From: an uncultured Slackia sp.
Lineage (GTDB): Bacteria > Actinomycetota > Coriobacteriia > Coriobacteriales > Eggerthellaceae
Reading direction: 5' to 3'
NCBI RefSeq assembly: GCF_959608125.1
Contig: NZ_CAUHPG010000021.1
Location: 1-39,501, forward strand
DNA length: 39,501 nucleotides
Below are positions 17,279 through 24,882 of this stretch, piece by piece. The notes under the pieces were generated by a model. It worked only from the letters and a program-made list of their open reading frames with translations. It ran no database searches and was not told the DNA's origin. The position numbers were made by a program, and so were the translations under genes. The number at the start of each line of letters is the position of its first letter. Positions within the stretch are counted from its first letter, which is position 1.

Positions 17279-17316
17279 TCACGTGCCTTACGTCATAACC
17301 TCTTTTTTCACGTGCC
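17279..17316 (-). promoter_or_regulatory. Direct repeat of TCACGTGCC upstream of recJ-rel
   Basis: The 9-mer TCACGTGCC occurs at 17279-17287 and again at 17308-17316, 29 bp apart. Each contains the palindrome CACGTG. They lie between the recJ start codon and a possible -10 (GACAAT on the minus strand, just upstream of the second copy), so they could be operators for an unknown regulator. No family is assigned. Confidence 0.35.
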
Positions 17317-17456
17317 ATTGTCGCACACTTAGAAAGGTTTCGACGCGCAATCGGCGCGGTTGCGAGGGTAAGCGGGAAACGTTGCCGAAGCGAAGCCGAC
17401 GCGCGGCGAGTCGGCATCGCATGCGAGTACAGGCCACCCCGCCCCGAAACGCAGAA

Positions 17457-17483
17457 AAGCCGGCCGCGCAAGGCATCCGGCTT
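17457..17483 (-). terminator. Terminator after pth
   Basis: On the minus strand AAGCCGG (17483-17477) pairs with CCGGCTT (17463-17457), with extra GC pairs possible inside the loop, followed by TTTTCTGCG. It starts 6 bp beyond the pth stop codon. It separates pth from recJ. Confidence 0.7.
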
Positions 17484-17488
17484 CGCTT

Positions 17489-18046
17489 CTAGTTGAATTT
17501 CTGCTGGGTCTTTTCCAGCCCGATATCCAGAAGGGACAGCACCGCTTCGGCGGCCAAGTGCGTAGCCTGGTCGAAATCGTCGCGTGCCTCCTTCTTCGGC
17601 AGGCTCAGCACCCAATCGGCCACCGGCATGCGTCCCGGCGGGCGGCCGATACCGGCACGTACGCGCGTCCAATCCTTGGTCTGCAGCTTGTCGGCAATCG
17701 ACTTGAGGCCGTTATGGCCCGCCAGCCCGCCGCCGAACTTCACGCGCACCGTACCGGGGTCGATGTCGAGCTCGTCGTGAATCACCACCAGGTCGGCAGG
17801 GGCGAGCTTGTACGTCGAGCACAGCTGTTTCACGGGACCGCCCGACACGTTCATGTAGCTTTGCGGCTTCGCCAAAACAAGCTCTTCGCCACGATATTTC
17901 ACCTTTGCGGTCAGCGCGCCGCATTCGGTCTTCCAATACGTCGCCCTAAGCTGTTCGGCCAAATCGTCGACGGCATCGAAGCCGGCGTTATGGCGCGTGT
18001 GGGCGTATTCGTCGCCCGGATTTCCCAGGCCCACGATCAAGCGCAT
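17489..18046 (-). CDS. pth: Peptidyl-tRNA hydrolase
   Basis: A 185-residue enzyme that frees tRNA from prematurely released peptidyl-tRNA; the length matches the bacterial Pth family. The substrate-binding Asn is in VGLGNPGDEY, the catalytic His in HTRHNAGFDAVD, and the catalytic Asp in VVIHDELDIDPG. The basic loop GGGLAGHNGLKSI and GIGRPPGRMPVADWVL are also typical. The ATG at 18046 has AGGAGG five bases upstream; the open frame to 18124 is non-coding extension. The glmU-prs-pth gene order seen in many Gram-positive bacteria is kept here, except that a DUF2974 gene sits between prs and pth. Confidence 0.97.
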   Translation of the reverse strand: MRLIVGLGNPGDEYAHTRHNAGFDAVDDLAEQLRATYWKTECGALTAKVKYRGEELVLAKPQSYMNVSGGPVKQLCSTYKLAPADLVVIHDELDIDPGTVRVKFGGGLAGHNGLKSIADKLQTKDWTRVRAGIGRPPGRMPVADWVLSLPKKEARDDFDQATHLAAEAVLSLLDIGLEKTQQKFN

Positions 18047-18133
18047 GCGTTCCTCCTTGCATTCTTTCGGCTGAATTGTGCCATGCAGCGCACAAGACCG
18101 CTTCGAAATGCATAAAACACGCAAGATGACACG

Positions 18134-19285
18134 CTATTTCGCCGCTTCTCCCTGGCCGCGCAACGCGCGATGCGCCACCTCTTCCGCAAGGTCGCCGATC
18201 GCCGCCGTCAGGATAGCGCGCGTCTCCTCGTCGCTATTCTTCGCGGCATCGCGCATCAGCCCCAACGTCTTGGGCCCGAACTTGAGGAACTCGGAGAAAT
18301 CCTGGGCGCCCGACGCCTTCATGGCCTCGAACAACGCGTCCACGATCCCGCGCGCCTGATGCTCGTCATAGCGGGCCAGCCAGCTTTCGATGACGTCGTG
18401 CGCGAACTGCGCCGACGACGCCAACCCGCTGCAACGCGCGAAATCGAACCCTTCCACGCCCCACGAAAACGGATCATGCTGCCACGCGCCCGATTCGCTC
18501 GACTGCACCACCGAATAGGGCGCAGGGCATTCCATCAGCATGCCGATCAGCGACTCGCGCGGCACGTAACGGTCGATCAGGCGTGCGAGCTCGGCGTTTC
18601 GGCCGGCGTCGAACGCACCTCGTCGAAAGCCCGGCGCATCGAACGAGAAGACACGCTCGATGCGGGCGCGCACCTTTGGATCGCATTTCGCCGCAGCGTA
18701 CATGGCCAGGTTGCCGCCCTTGGAATGACCGCCTACGAACAGGCGCTTCGGCAGACGGGACGCCGCCGCATCCAGATAGCGCACCGCGCTTTCCTGTGCC
18801 GGAACCCGATCCATATAGGCCATGTCGAAATCTTCGCGCCACCCTGTGAACGAGCAGTCCGTGCCGCGGAATCCGACGAACGCGAAATCGTTCTTATACG
18901 TGAATGAAAGTCCCGCGAACTGCGTGCACGCGCCTTCGTCGAACACGCTCGCGCATTCTTCCATGCGCATGTCGCGAAAACGCGGGCTTGCCGCGAGGGC
19001 GAACATGAGCTCTTTGATCTTTTCGGGAACAAGCCCCGTGAACATGTCGCCGAAATGCTCTGCCATCAGGGCGTCCTTGAAACAGACGCCGCGCTTTCCG
19101 GGAATAAGCGCCCTCAAACGCGCGGCGGCCCGACCGCCGATCGTCGCCTCGTCTTTCATGGCGGGCAGGATGCACTCCATGCGCACCATGCAGAATTCCG
19201 ACAGGACGAGCGCATCGACGGCGCAAAACGGCACCTGCTCGAACGTGGCGAACTCCGTCGCCAGATAATCCATGATGTTGCGCAC
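18134..19285 (-). CDS. DUF2974 (Mbeg1-like) alpha/beta-hydrolase-fold protein
   Basis: A protein of about 383 residues resembling the DUF2974/Mbeg1-like family, which has a class-3-lipase-like alpha/beta hydrolase fold. The N-terminus DYLATEFATFEQVPFCAVDALVLSEF matches the family opening, and GFRGTD with the later nucleophile elbow GGHSKGGNLAMYAA (GxSxG) marks the catalytic core. The substrate is unknown. I chose the GTG at 19285 because AAGGGGG precedes it and the family starts near this point; ATGs at 19273 and 19354 are alternatives with weaker ribosome sites. It lies between prs and pth on the same strand but after a prs terminator, so it is probably transcribed with pth or alone. No signal peptide is visible. 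Confidence 0.8.
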   Translation of the reverse strand: MRNIMDYLATEFATFEQVPFCAVDALVLSEFCMVRMECILPAMKDEATIGGRAAARLRALIPGKRGVCFKDALMAEHFGDMFTGLVPEKIKELMFALAASPRFRDMRMEECASVFDEGACTQFAGLSFTYKNDFAFVGFRGTDCSFTGWREDFDMAYMDRVPAQESAVRYLDAAASRLPKRLFVGGHSKGGNLAMYAAAKCDPKVRARIERVFSFDAPGFRRGAFDAGRNAELARLIDRYVPRESLIGMLMECPAPYSVVQSSESGAWQHDPFSWGVEGFDFARCSGLASSAQFAHDVIESWLARYDEHQARGIVDALFEAMKASGAQDFSEFLKFGPKTLGLMRDAAKNSDEETRAILTAAIGDLAEEVAHRALRGQGEAAK

Positions 19286-19425
19286 CGAGCGCCCCCTTCT
19301 CACCGAGGCGAAGGCGCCTTTTTCGACGTCTTCCTCCGGAACACACCTTCTCATACAAGCGGCCCCGCACGCGCGTCGATGCGCTTTTGATGATGAGATG
19401 TCATACGGGACATAGGCACGGCGCA

Positions 19426-19457
19426 CAAAAAAGCCCGCCGCAATGCGACGGGCTTTC
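19426..19457 (-). terminator. Rho-independent terminator after prs
   Basis: On the minus strand AAGCCCGTCGC and GCGGCGGGCTT form a stem with one mismatch-tolerant position around an ATT loop, followed directly by TTTTTTG. It lies about 60 bp past the prs stop codon at 19515. It is a good canonical terminator. Confidence 0.88.
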
Positions 19458-19514
19458 GAAAGCGCGCAGGGTCGGCCGAACCGCTCGTACGGACGGCGAC
19501 GGACCGCCGTCTTC

Positions 19515-20471
19515 TTACTCGAACAGGGAGGCGACGGAGCCGTTATCGTAGACGTTGCGAATCGTCTTGGCGAACAGCGGGGCAACGGACAAGACCTTGA
19601 TCTTACCGGTCTGACGGTCGAGCGGAACGGGGATGACGTTGGTCACCACGACCTCCTCGATGCAGGAGTTCGCGATGCGCTCGTAAGCCGGGCCGCTGAA
19701 GATGCCGTGCGTAGCGCAGGCGAACACCTGGGCGGCGCCCTTGGCCTTCAGGGTCTCGGCGGCGGCGACCAGGGAACCTGCGGTGTCGATCATGTCGTCG
19801 TTGAGGATGCAGATCTTGTCGGTGACGTCGCCGATAAGCGCGGTGATTTCAGCCTGGTTGTGGCGCGGACGGTCCTTGTGCATGATCGCGATGTCGCTGC
19901 CGAGCATGGTCTGGAACTTCTTCGCGGCCTTCGCGCGGCCCACGTCGGGAGAGACGACGCACAGCTTCTCGGGGTCGAAACCCTTCTTCTTGAAGTAGTC
20001 GACGAAGATCGGCATGGCGGTCATGTGGTTCACCGGGCGGTCGAAGAAGCCCTGGATGGCATCCTGGTGAAGGTCGATCGTGATCACGTTGTTCACGCCG
20101 GCGGTTTCAAGCAGGTCGGCCACCAGCTTCGCCGTGATCGGCTCGCGCGGGGCGGCCTTGCGGTCCTGACGGGCGTAGCCGAAGTGCGTGATGACGGCCG
20201 AGATGGTGCGGGCGGATGCGCGCTTCGCGGCATCGATCATGATAAGAAGCTCCATGAGGGCGTCGTTGATGTGGGCGCCGGCGACGGACTGGATCAAGAA
20301 CACGTCGGCTCCGCGAACGCTCTCGAGATAGCGAGCATAGATTTCGCCGTTCGCGAACTTCTCGAGCTTCACGTTGCCGAGAGACACGCCCAGTTCGTCG
20401 GCGATCTGGTCGGCCAGCTCGGGATTCACCGAACCGCTGAAAACGGCCATGCTCTTCTTCATGTCGGTCAT
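19515..20471 (-). CDS. prs: Ribose-phosphate pyrophosphokinase (PRPP synthetase)
   Basis: A 318-residue class I PRPP synthetase making 5-phosphoribosyl 1-diphosphate from ribose 5-phosphate and ATP, feeding purine, pyrimidine, histidine, tryptophan and NAD synthesis. The ATP loop FGYARQDRKAAPREPITAKL, the metal-binding DLHQDAIQGFF, the flexible loop VSPDVGRAKAAKKF and the PRPP motif DDMIDTAGS are all present. In the last motif Ser replaces the more usual Thr. The ATG at 20471 is preceded by AAGGAG. glmU lies 108 bp upstream on the same strand with a hairpin in the gap. The close supply link between the two genes, and the order, are common in Gram-positive bacteria. Confidence 0.98.
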   Translation of the reverse strand: MTDMKKSMAVFSGSVNPELADQIADELGVSLGNVKLEKFANGEIYARYLESVRGADVFLIQSVAGAHINDALMELLIMIDAAKRASARTISAVITHFGYARQDRKAAPREPITAKLVADLLETAGVNNVITIDLHQDAIQGFFDRPVNHMTAMPIFVDYFKKKGFDPEKLCVVSPDVGRAKAAKKFQTMLGSDIAIMHKDRPRHNQAEITALIGDVTDKICILNDDMIDTAGSLVAAAETLKAKGAAQVFACATHGIFSGPAYERIANSCIEEVVVTNVIPVPLDRQTGKIKVLSVAPLFAKTIRNVYDNGSVASLFE

Positions 20472-20511
20472 GGATAATCGCTCCTTATTTCTTCAAGACC
20501 CGCTGTCGAAT

Positions 20512-20544
20512 GCGTCCTGCCGATCGGTACGACCGGCAGGACGC
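20512..20544 (-). terminator. Strong hairpin between glmU and prs without U-tract
   Basis: Perfect 11-base arms GCGTCCTGCCG (20512-20522) and CGGCAGGACGC (20534-20544) with an 11-base loop. The minus strand continues with ATTCGACAG, so there is no U-run. It may act as an mRNA processing or stability element or a weak terminator between glmU and prs. Confidence 0.5.
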
Positions 20545-20579
20545 TGCTATTCATGGCTATTATGCCTTATTACGCGGCG

Positions 20580-21998
20580 TTATTCAGCCTTCGCTTGCTC
20601 TTCGGCCTTGCGAGCTCGCAGCTTCGCCATATGTCGGGCGGCCCAACCGGCGATTTCACGCTGGTCGGAACGCTCGAGAGCGAGCGCGTCGGCCTCCACG
20701 TCGCGCGTGATGCACGACGCCGCGCCGACGATGGCGCCGCGCCCTATCTTCACCGGAGCCACGAGCATGCAATCGCTTCCCACGAACACGTCGTCCTCGA
20801 TCACCGTGGGATGCTTGTTCACGCCGTCGTAATTGCACGTGATCGAACCCGCGCCGATGTTGACACCCGAACCCATGGTGGTATCGCCGATGTAGGACAG
20901 ATGAGGAACCTTGCTGCCGGCGCCGATCGTGGACTTCTTGATTTCCACGTGCGTGCCCGCCTTGGCGCCTTCGCACAGATGCGTGCCCGTACGCAGATAC
21001 GCACGCGGACCGGACGTGGCGGCATCGTCGATGCGCGCGCCATCGGCCACCGTTTCGTCCACGCGACAGCCGCGACCGACCACCGTGTCGATCAAGCGGG
21101 TGTTCGGGCCGATCACGCTGCCCTTGCCGACCTTGGTCTCCCCCAAAAGGAACGTAGCGGGCAGAAGTTCGACGTCGTTTTCGATTTCCACGTCGGGACC
21201 GATCCAGACGGTGTCGGGATCCCACATGGTGACGCCCGCGGCCATATGGCGCTCGTTGATGCGGCGCTGCATGGCCTTGGTCGCCTGCGCCAGCTGGACG
21301 CGCGAGTTCACGCCCATGGCCTCCTCGGCATCCTCGGTAGTCAGCGCCAGCACCTCGCGGCCGTCGGCACGGCAGATTTCAAGCACGTCGGTGAGGTAGT
21401 ACTCGCCCTGCGCGTTGTCGTTGGACACGCGGGAGAGCGCGTCGAAGAGCGCCGGCGCGTCGAAGCAATAGAAGCCGGCGTTGCATTCCGTGATCGCGGC
21501 CTCTTCGGGCGTGGCGTCTTTCTGCTCGACGATGCGTGCCACCGCGTCGCCCTCGCGCACGATGCGGCCGTAGCCGAAGGGGTTTTCCATCTGCATGGTG
21601 AGCACCACCATGGCGGCGCCCGCTTCCTCGCGCTTGGCGACGAGCGCGGCGATCGTCTCAGAAGCGATCAGGGGGCAGTCGCCCGAAAGCACCACGAGCG
21701 AGCCTTCGGCAATCGAGCCGTCGGCGCAGGTCATAGCTTCGCGAGCGGCGTTGACGGCATCGCCTGTGCCCAGCTGCTGCGTCTGGATGACGATCTGCGT
21801 GTCGTCTTGCACGAGAGGCGCGACGCGCTCGCTCATGTGGCCCAGGACGGAGATGACGTCGGAGATGCCCGCCTTATGGGCGGCGTCCACCACCCAGCGC
21901 ACGAGCGGCTTGCCCAGGACCTCATGGGCCACTTTGGGTTTATCGGATTTCATACGGGTGCCGGCACCCGCTGCAAGAATCAAAGCTTTGGCGTTCAT
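20580..21998 (-). CDS. glmU: Bifunctional GlmU (GlcN-1-P acetyltransferase / UDP-GlcNAc pyrophosphorylase)
   Basis: A 472-residue enzyme completing UDP-GlcNAc synthesis for peptidoglycan. The N-terminal uridylyltransferase has LAAGAGTRMKSDKPKVAHEVLGKPL and GDCPLI. The C-terminal left-handed beta-helix acetyltransferase has hexapeptide repeats, with the catalytic His in KVPHLSYIGD and the conserved GSGVNIGAGSITCNYDGVNKH. The ATG at 21998 follows GAAGAAGG; the frame is open to 22151 but the extra 51 residues are not family-like. It is followed by prs. The C-terminal tail is rich in K, E and A, as often seen. Cytoplasmic. Confidence 0.97.
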   Translation of the reverse strand: MNAKALILAAGAGTRMKSDKPKVAHEVLGKPLVRWVVDAAHKAGISDVISVLGHMSERVAPLVQDDTQIVIQTQQLGTGDAVNAAREAMTCADGSIAEGSLVVLSGDCPLIASETIAALVAKREEAGAAMVVLTMQMENPFGYGRIVREGDAVARIVEQKDATPEEAAITECNAGFYCFDAPALFDALSRVSNDNAQGEYYLTDVLEICRADGREVLALTTEDAEEAMGVNSRVQLAQATKAMQRRINERHMAAGVTMWDPDTVWIGPDVEIENDVELLPATFLLGETKVGKGSVIGPNTRLIDTVVGRGCRVDETVADGARIDDAATSGPRAYLRTGTHLCEGAKAGTHVEIKKSTIGAGSKVPHLSYIGDTTMGSGVNIGAGSITCNYDGVNKHPTVIEDDVFVGSDCMLVAPVKIGRGAIVGAASCITRDVEADALALERSDQREIAGWAARHMAKLRARKAEEQAKAE

Positions 21999-22009
21999 GC
22001 GAGAACCTT

Positions 22010-22044
22010 CTTCGCATCGGCAATAAAGACATGCGAAGTATAGC
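22010..22044 (-). promoter_or_regulatory. glmU promoter candidate with overlapping inverted repeat
   Basis: On the minus strand TATACT (plus 22037-22042) is a plausible -10 box. Overlapping it, CTTCGCAT (22038-22031) forms an inverted repeat with ATGCGAAG (22017-22010), separated by 13 bases; the second arm abuts the glmU ribosome site AAGG. This may be an operator or, if transcribed, a hairpin masking the ribosome site. Inference only. Confidence 0.35.
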
Positions 22045-22157
22045 GCAGCGCGCACGCACCGCCGCAGCCGCGCCCCCGAACCCACGCAATCGGCAGGAGC
22101 GGCATGCGAAAGCGCCCCCCTACGCCCGGCCTCGACCGATTCGGCCGCCACACCATG

Positions 22158-23033
22158 CTACACGATCGGCCGCGTCCATTCCGGCAAGCCCTTGGCACGG
22201 CGGTTCGCACGGCGGCCGCGCATGTTCTCCACGCAGCCTTGCATGCCGTGTGGCACGTAATCGAGGCTCTCGATGTCTTCGGGCAGATAGCTCACCAGGC
22301 TCAAAGGCGCGGTCTGCACGATGGATTCGGGGTCGGGGCCGGGCATGCGCGGCACGGCTTCGAACCCGTACACCGTAGCGCCCTGGGCCACCAGCTTGTT
22401 CTCGTAGCCGCTCCACGGCTCGTCGGGAAACATGGCGCGCACGTCGTCGGTGCTCCAACGCACGTCGTAGCCCGCCAGCTCGAGCTGCGTAAGCGAGAAA
22501 TCGCGCAACGGCTGGCTGTCGGTGCGCAGGCGCACCATGCCGCCTTCGGCCAGAACGGCACGATAGGCCATGAGCCTGTCCACGTACGTCAGGCGCAGCG
22601 GGGCCTTCTTCTTTTTCGGAAACGGCGTGGAGAAGTTGAGCAGGATCGCGTCGAGTTCGCCCGGCGCAAACAGCGTGGACAGGTCCAGGTCGGGATTTTC
22701 CTCGAACACGAACACGACGTTGGGCACGCCTTCGGCCAGCGCGCGCTCGGCGCCGCGCATCACGCAGACGCCTTCGATGTCGAGTCCGACGAACAGCACG
22801 TCAGGGTTCGCTTTCGCGCAGGCCACCGTGTACTCGCCCTTGCCGCAGCCCAGATCGAGACACACGCTGTCGTAAGCGGATTCGCGGCGCGCAGCGCCGG
22901 AACCTTCCTGCGGCGTCCAGAAGCGCCACGTCCCCGCCCACGACGCGGGGTTCGATTCCACGGCGTCGGCGCAGGCCGCCAAACGGTCTTCAAGCGAGAA
23001 ATCTTTCGGCATACGGGAACGCGCGGTGCGCAT
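22158..23033 (-). CDS. trmB: tRNA (guanine-N7)-methyltransferase
   Basis: A 291-residue class I SAM methyltransferase forming m7G46 in the tRNA variable loop. The SAM-binding glycine motif is DLGCGKGEYTVACAKANPD, followed by FVGLDIEG; the family-specific LLNFSTPFPKKKKAPLRLT stands for the usual NFSDPWPKKRHAKRRL, and RLRTDSQPLRDFSL and the terminal EPWSGYENKLVAQG fit TrmB. It is longer than the usual 210-240 residues because of an N-terminal extension of about 60 residues (MRTARSRMPKDFSLEDRL) and a C-terminal tail of about 40 rich in R, G and P. The ATG at 23033 has AAGGAG upstream. It lies 160 bp before glmU and is likely its own unit. Confidence 0.88.
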   Translation of the reverse strand: MRTARSRMPKDFSLEDRLAACADAVESNPASWAGTWRFWTPQEGSGAARRESAYDSVCLDLGCGKGEYTVACAKANPDVLFVGLDIEGVCVMRGAERALAEGVPNVVFVFEENPDLDLSTLFAPGELDAILLNFSTPFPKKKKAPLRLTYVDRLMAYRAVLAEGGMVRLRTDSQPLRDFSLTQLELAGYDVRWSTDDVRAMFPDEPWSGYENKLVAQGATVYGFEAVPRMPGPDPESIVQTAPLSLVSYLPEDIESLDYVPHGMQGCVENMRGRRANRRAKGLPEWTRPIV

Positions 23034-23172
23034 AAGACGCTCCTTTTCGATGGAAGAAAAACGAACGTCTATCCTATACCGTCGGGACGCGCTTGGCGAG
23101 AGCGCATTCGAAACACCACCCGAAACGAAAGCGACGGCGAGGCCGGACGACCCGCGGCAAGCCGGGCGGCCG

Positions 23173-23769
23173 CTACAGCTCGACGACGCGCGTCGCGATA
23201 CGGTCGCGCAACATGGGCGAATGGGTCACCGCCACAAGCCCCGCGCCCGTCTCGTCGGCCCAACGCATCAGACGTTTCCACAGGTCAGCCTGGGTAAGCG
23301 CGTCGAGCATAGTGGAAATCTCGTCGCATATGAGGTAGCGCGGCGAACACGCCAACGCCCGCACGATGCAGAAGCGTTGCAGCTCGCCGCCCGACAGCTC
23401 GCGCGGACGCCGGGTCAGCCATTCGTCGCGCACGCCTATCTCCTCGCGCAAAGCGGCGAGCGTCGCGCCGTCGCACGGGCATTCCGCCAGGCTTTTCTCC
23501 ATGGTCATCAGCGGATCGAGCATCCGCTCAGGGTGCTGCCAGATCATCTGCACGGGAGAGGCGCCCTTGCGCGGAAGCGGCGCGCCGCCCACCGTGACCG
23601 TGCCTTTCTGCGGCTCGTCGTAGCCCGACAAGATCTTGCACAGCGTGGTTTTGCCCCGCCCCGACGGCGCGCTCAACGCGACCCGCTCGCCAGGAGCCAC
23701 GGCGATGCTCACGCCCTCGAGAATGGGCGCCTTGCCGTATGAGAATTCGATATCGCATGCCTGCAGCAT
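23173..23769 (-). CDS. Short nickel/peptide-type ABC transporter ATPase (second ATPase)
   Basis: A 198-residue ABC ATPase, last gene of the transporter operon. Walker A APSGRGKTTL near residue 35, Q-loop WQHPERM, signature LSGGELQRFCIVRAL, Walker B YLICDEIS and H-loop VTHS are all intact. It resembles the DppF/NikE ATPases but is only about two-thirds of their length and lacks the C-terminal oligopeptide/HPY-type extension. Walker A has S-G-R-G-K-T where G-S/C-G-K-S is common. The start at 23769 (MLQACDIEF) has GGGAG upstream. It would pair with the other ATPase to energise import. It is separated by 147 bp from that gene. Confidence 0.88.
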   Translation of the reverse strand: MLQACDIEFSYGKAPILEGVSIAVAPGERVALSAPSGRGKTTLCKILSGYDEPQKGTVTVGGAPLPRKGASPVQMIWQHPERMLDPLMTMEKSLAECPCDGATLAALREEIGVRDEWLTRRPRELSGGELQRFCIVRALACSPRYLICDEISTMLDALTQADLWKRLMRWADETGAGLVAVTHSPMLRDRIATRVVEL

Positions 23770-23916
23770 GTCGTGCTCCCTTCGAAATCGTGCCATCAGA
23801 GCGAACGGCGCGACGAGGCGGCGCCGCTCGTTCCGGCATCAGGCGAACGCGGCCCCGAGGCGTCGCGCGCCGCAAACAGGCGCCGAGCCTTCCCGACGCG
23901 CGACGAAGGCCTTCGG

Positions 23917-24873
23917 CTATCGGACGCCTTGCCTATCGGATCCTTCGAATCCGTGCTCGGGCAGCGCGTGCCACAACGCGCGGCTGAACGGATGACGCAG
24001 CAGCTCGGGCGAGGCGAAGTTCGCCACGGCCGTTTCCTCCACCACCGTTCCGTCCTTGAACACCGCGATGCGGTCCGCCACGCGCAGCACCAGTTCGATA
24101 TCATGCGTAATCAAAAGCACGCCGCCGCCCTCGTCGGCGAACGCGCGGAAATCGTCCATCGCGCGCACGGCCAATTCCAGGTCGAGGCCCGGCGTCGGCT
24201 CGTCGGCGATGATCAGGCGCGGCCTGTTCGCCAGAGCGCACGCCAGCAGCACGCGGCGGGCCATGCCGCCCGACAGCTCGAACGGATACAGGTTCGCCGC
24301 GCGCTCGTCCAGGCCGTAGCGCTCGAACACCTCGCGCCTGCGGCGGCGCGCCTCCTCGGGCGTCGCGTCGCGCACGAAAAGCTCGACCTGCTTTCCCACC
24401 TTCATCAAAGGGTCGAGCGATTCGACGCTCTGGGGAACGAATGCGATCTCGCGCCCGCGCAGGGCGGCGAGCCTCTCTTCGTCGCATCGTTCCCCATCGA
24501 ACCACACGGTCCCTTCGACCAGGGAGTTTTCGGCCGAAATGCCCAGAATGGCGTCGGCGAGCAAGGTCTTGCCCGAGCCCGACGCGCCCACCACGGCCAC
24601 GATTTCGCCCGCATGCACGCCGATGCTCAGCCCGCGGATCGCCTCGACGACGCGGCGCGGCGCCGAAAGCCACGAGAAGAATCCGGCGTCGGGCGCGTCG
24701 TCGTACATGGAAAACGACACCGACAGGTCTTCCACCTGAAGCAGATGGTGTCCGCCCGCATGGCGCGAACCGTCTGCGTGGGTATGGTGGTGATGGGCGT
24801 GGCCGTCTTCGTGCGCCGCAGAGTGCTCGGGCGACCCGGCGGCTGCGGCCGCGTTCTTTTCGATATCCTGCAT
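23917..24873 (-). CDS. ABC transporter ATPase with histidine-rich N-terminus (NikD/DppD-like)
   Basis: A 318-residue ABC ATPase of the peptide/nickel family. Residues 17-43 hold eleven histidines, including HHHH at 27-30, an acidic/His-rich tail not normally present on these ATPases. The ATPase domain follows with VGASGSGKTLL (Walker A), FVPQSVESL (Q-loop), ELSGGMARRVLL (signature), LIIADEPTPGLD (Walker B) and LLITHDIEL (H-loop). GMARR is a slight departure from the usual GMxQR. The tail could bind nickel, cobalt or zinc and sense or store cytoplasmic metal (inference). The ATG at 24873 has GGAGG and follows the permease stop by 9 bp. Confidence 0.92.
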   Translation of the reverse strand: MQDIEKNAAAAAGSPEHSAAHEDGHAHHHHTHADGSRHAGGHHLLQVEDLSVSFSMYDDAPDAGFFSWLSAPRRVVEAIRGLSIGVHAGEIVAVVGASGSGKTLLADAILGISAENSLVEGTVWFDGERCDEERLAALRGREIAFVPQSVESLDPLMKVGKQVELFVRDATPEEARRRRREVFERYGLDERAANLYPFELSGGMARRVLLACALANRPRLIIADEPTPGLDLELAVRAMDDFRAFADEGGGVLLITHDIELVLRVADRIAVFKDGTVVEETAVANFASPELLRHPFSRALWHALPEHGFEGSDRQGVR

Positions 24874-24882
24874 GCCGTCCTC

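Noticed and set aside
17253..17672. Minus-strand frame overlapping pth and the start of recJ
   Set aside because: It lies in a different frame from pth over most of its length and crosses the pth terminator.
21999..22151. Extended N-terminus of glmU
   Set aside because: The 51 extra residues do not match the family, whereas the ATG at 21998 has a ribosome site and begins the conserved nucleotidyltransferase motif.
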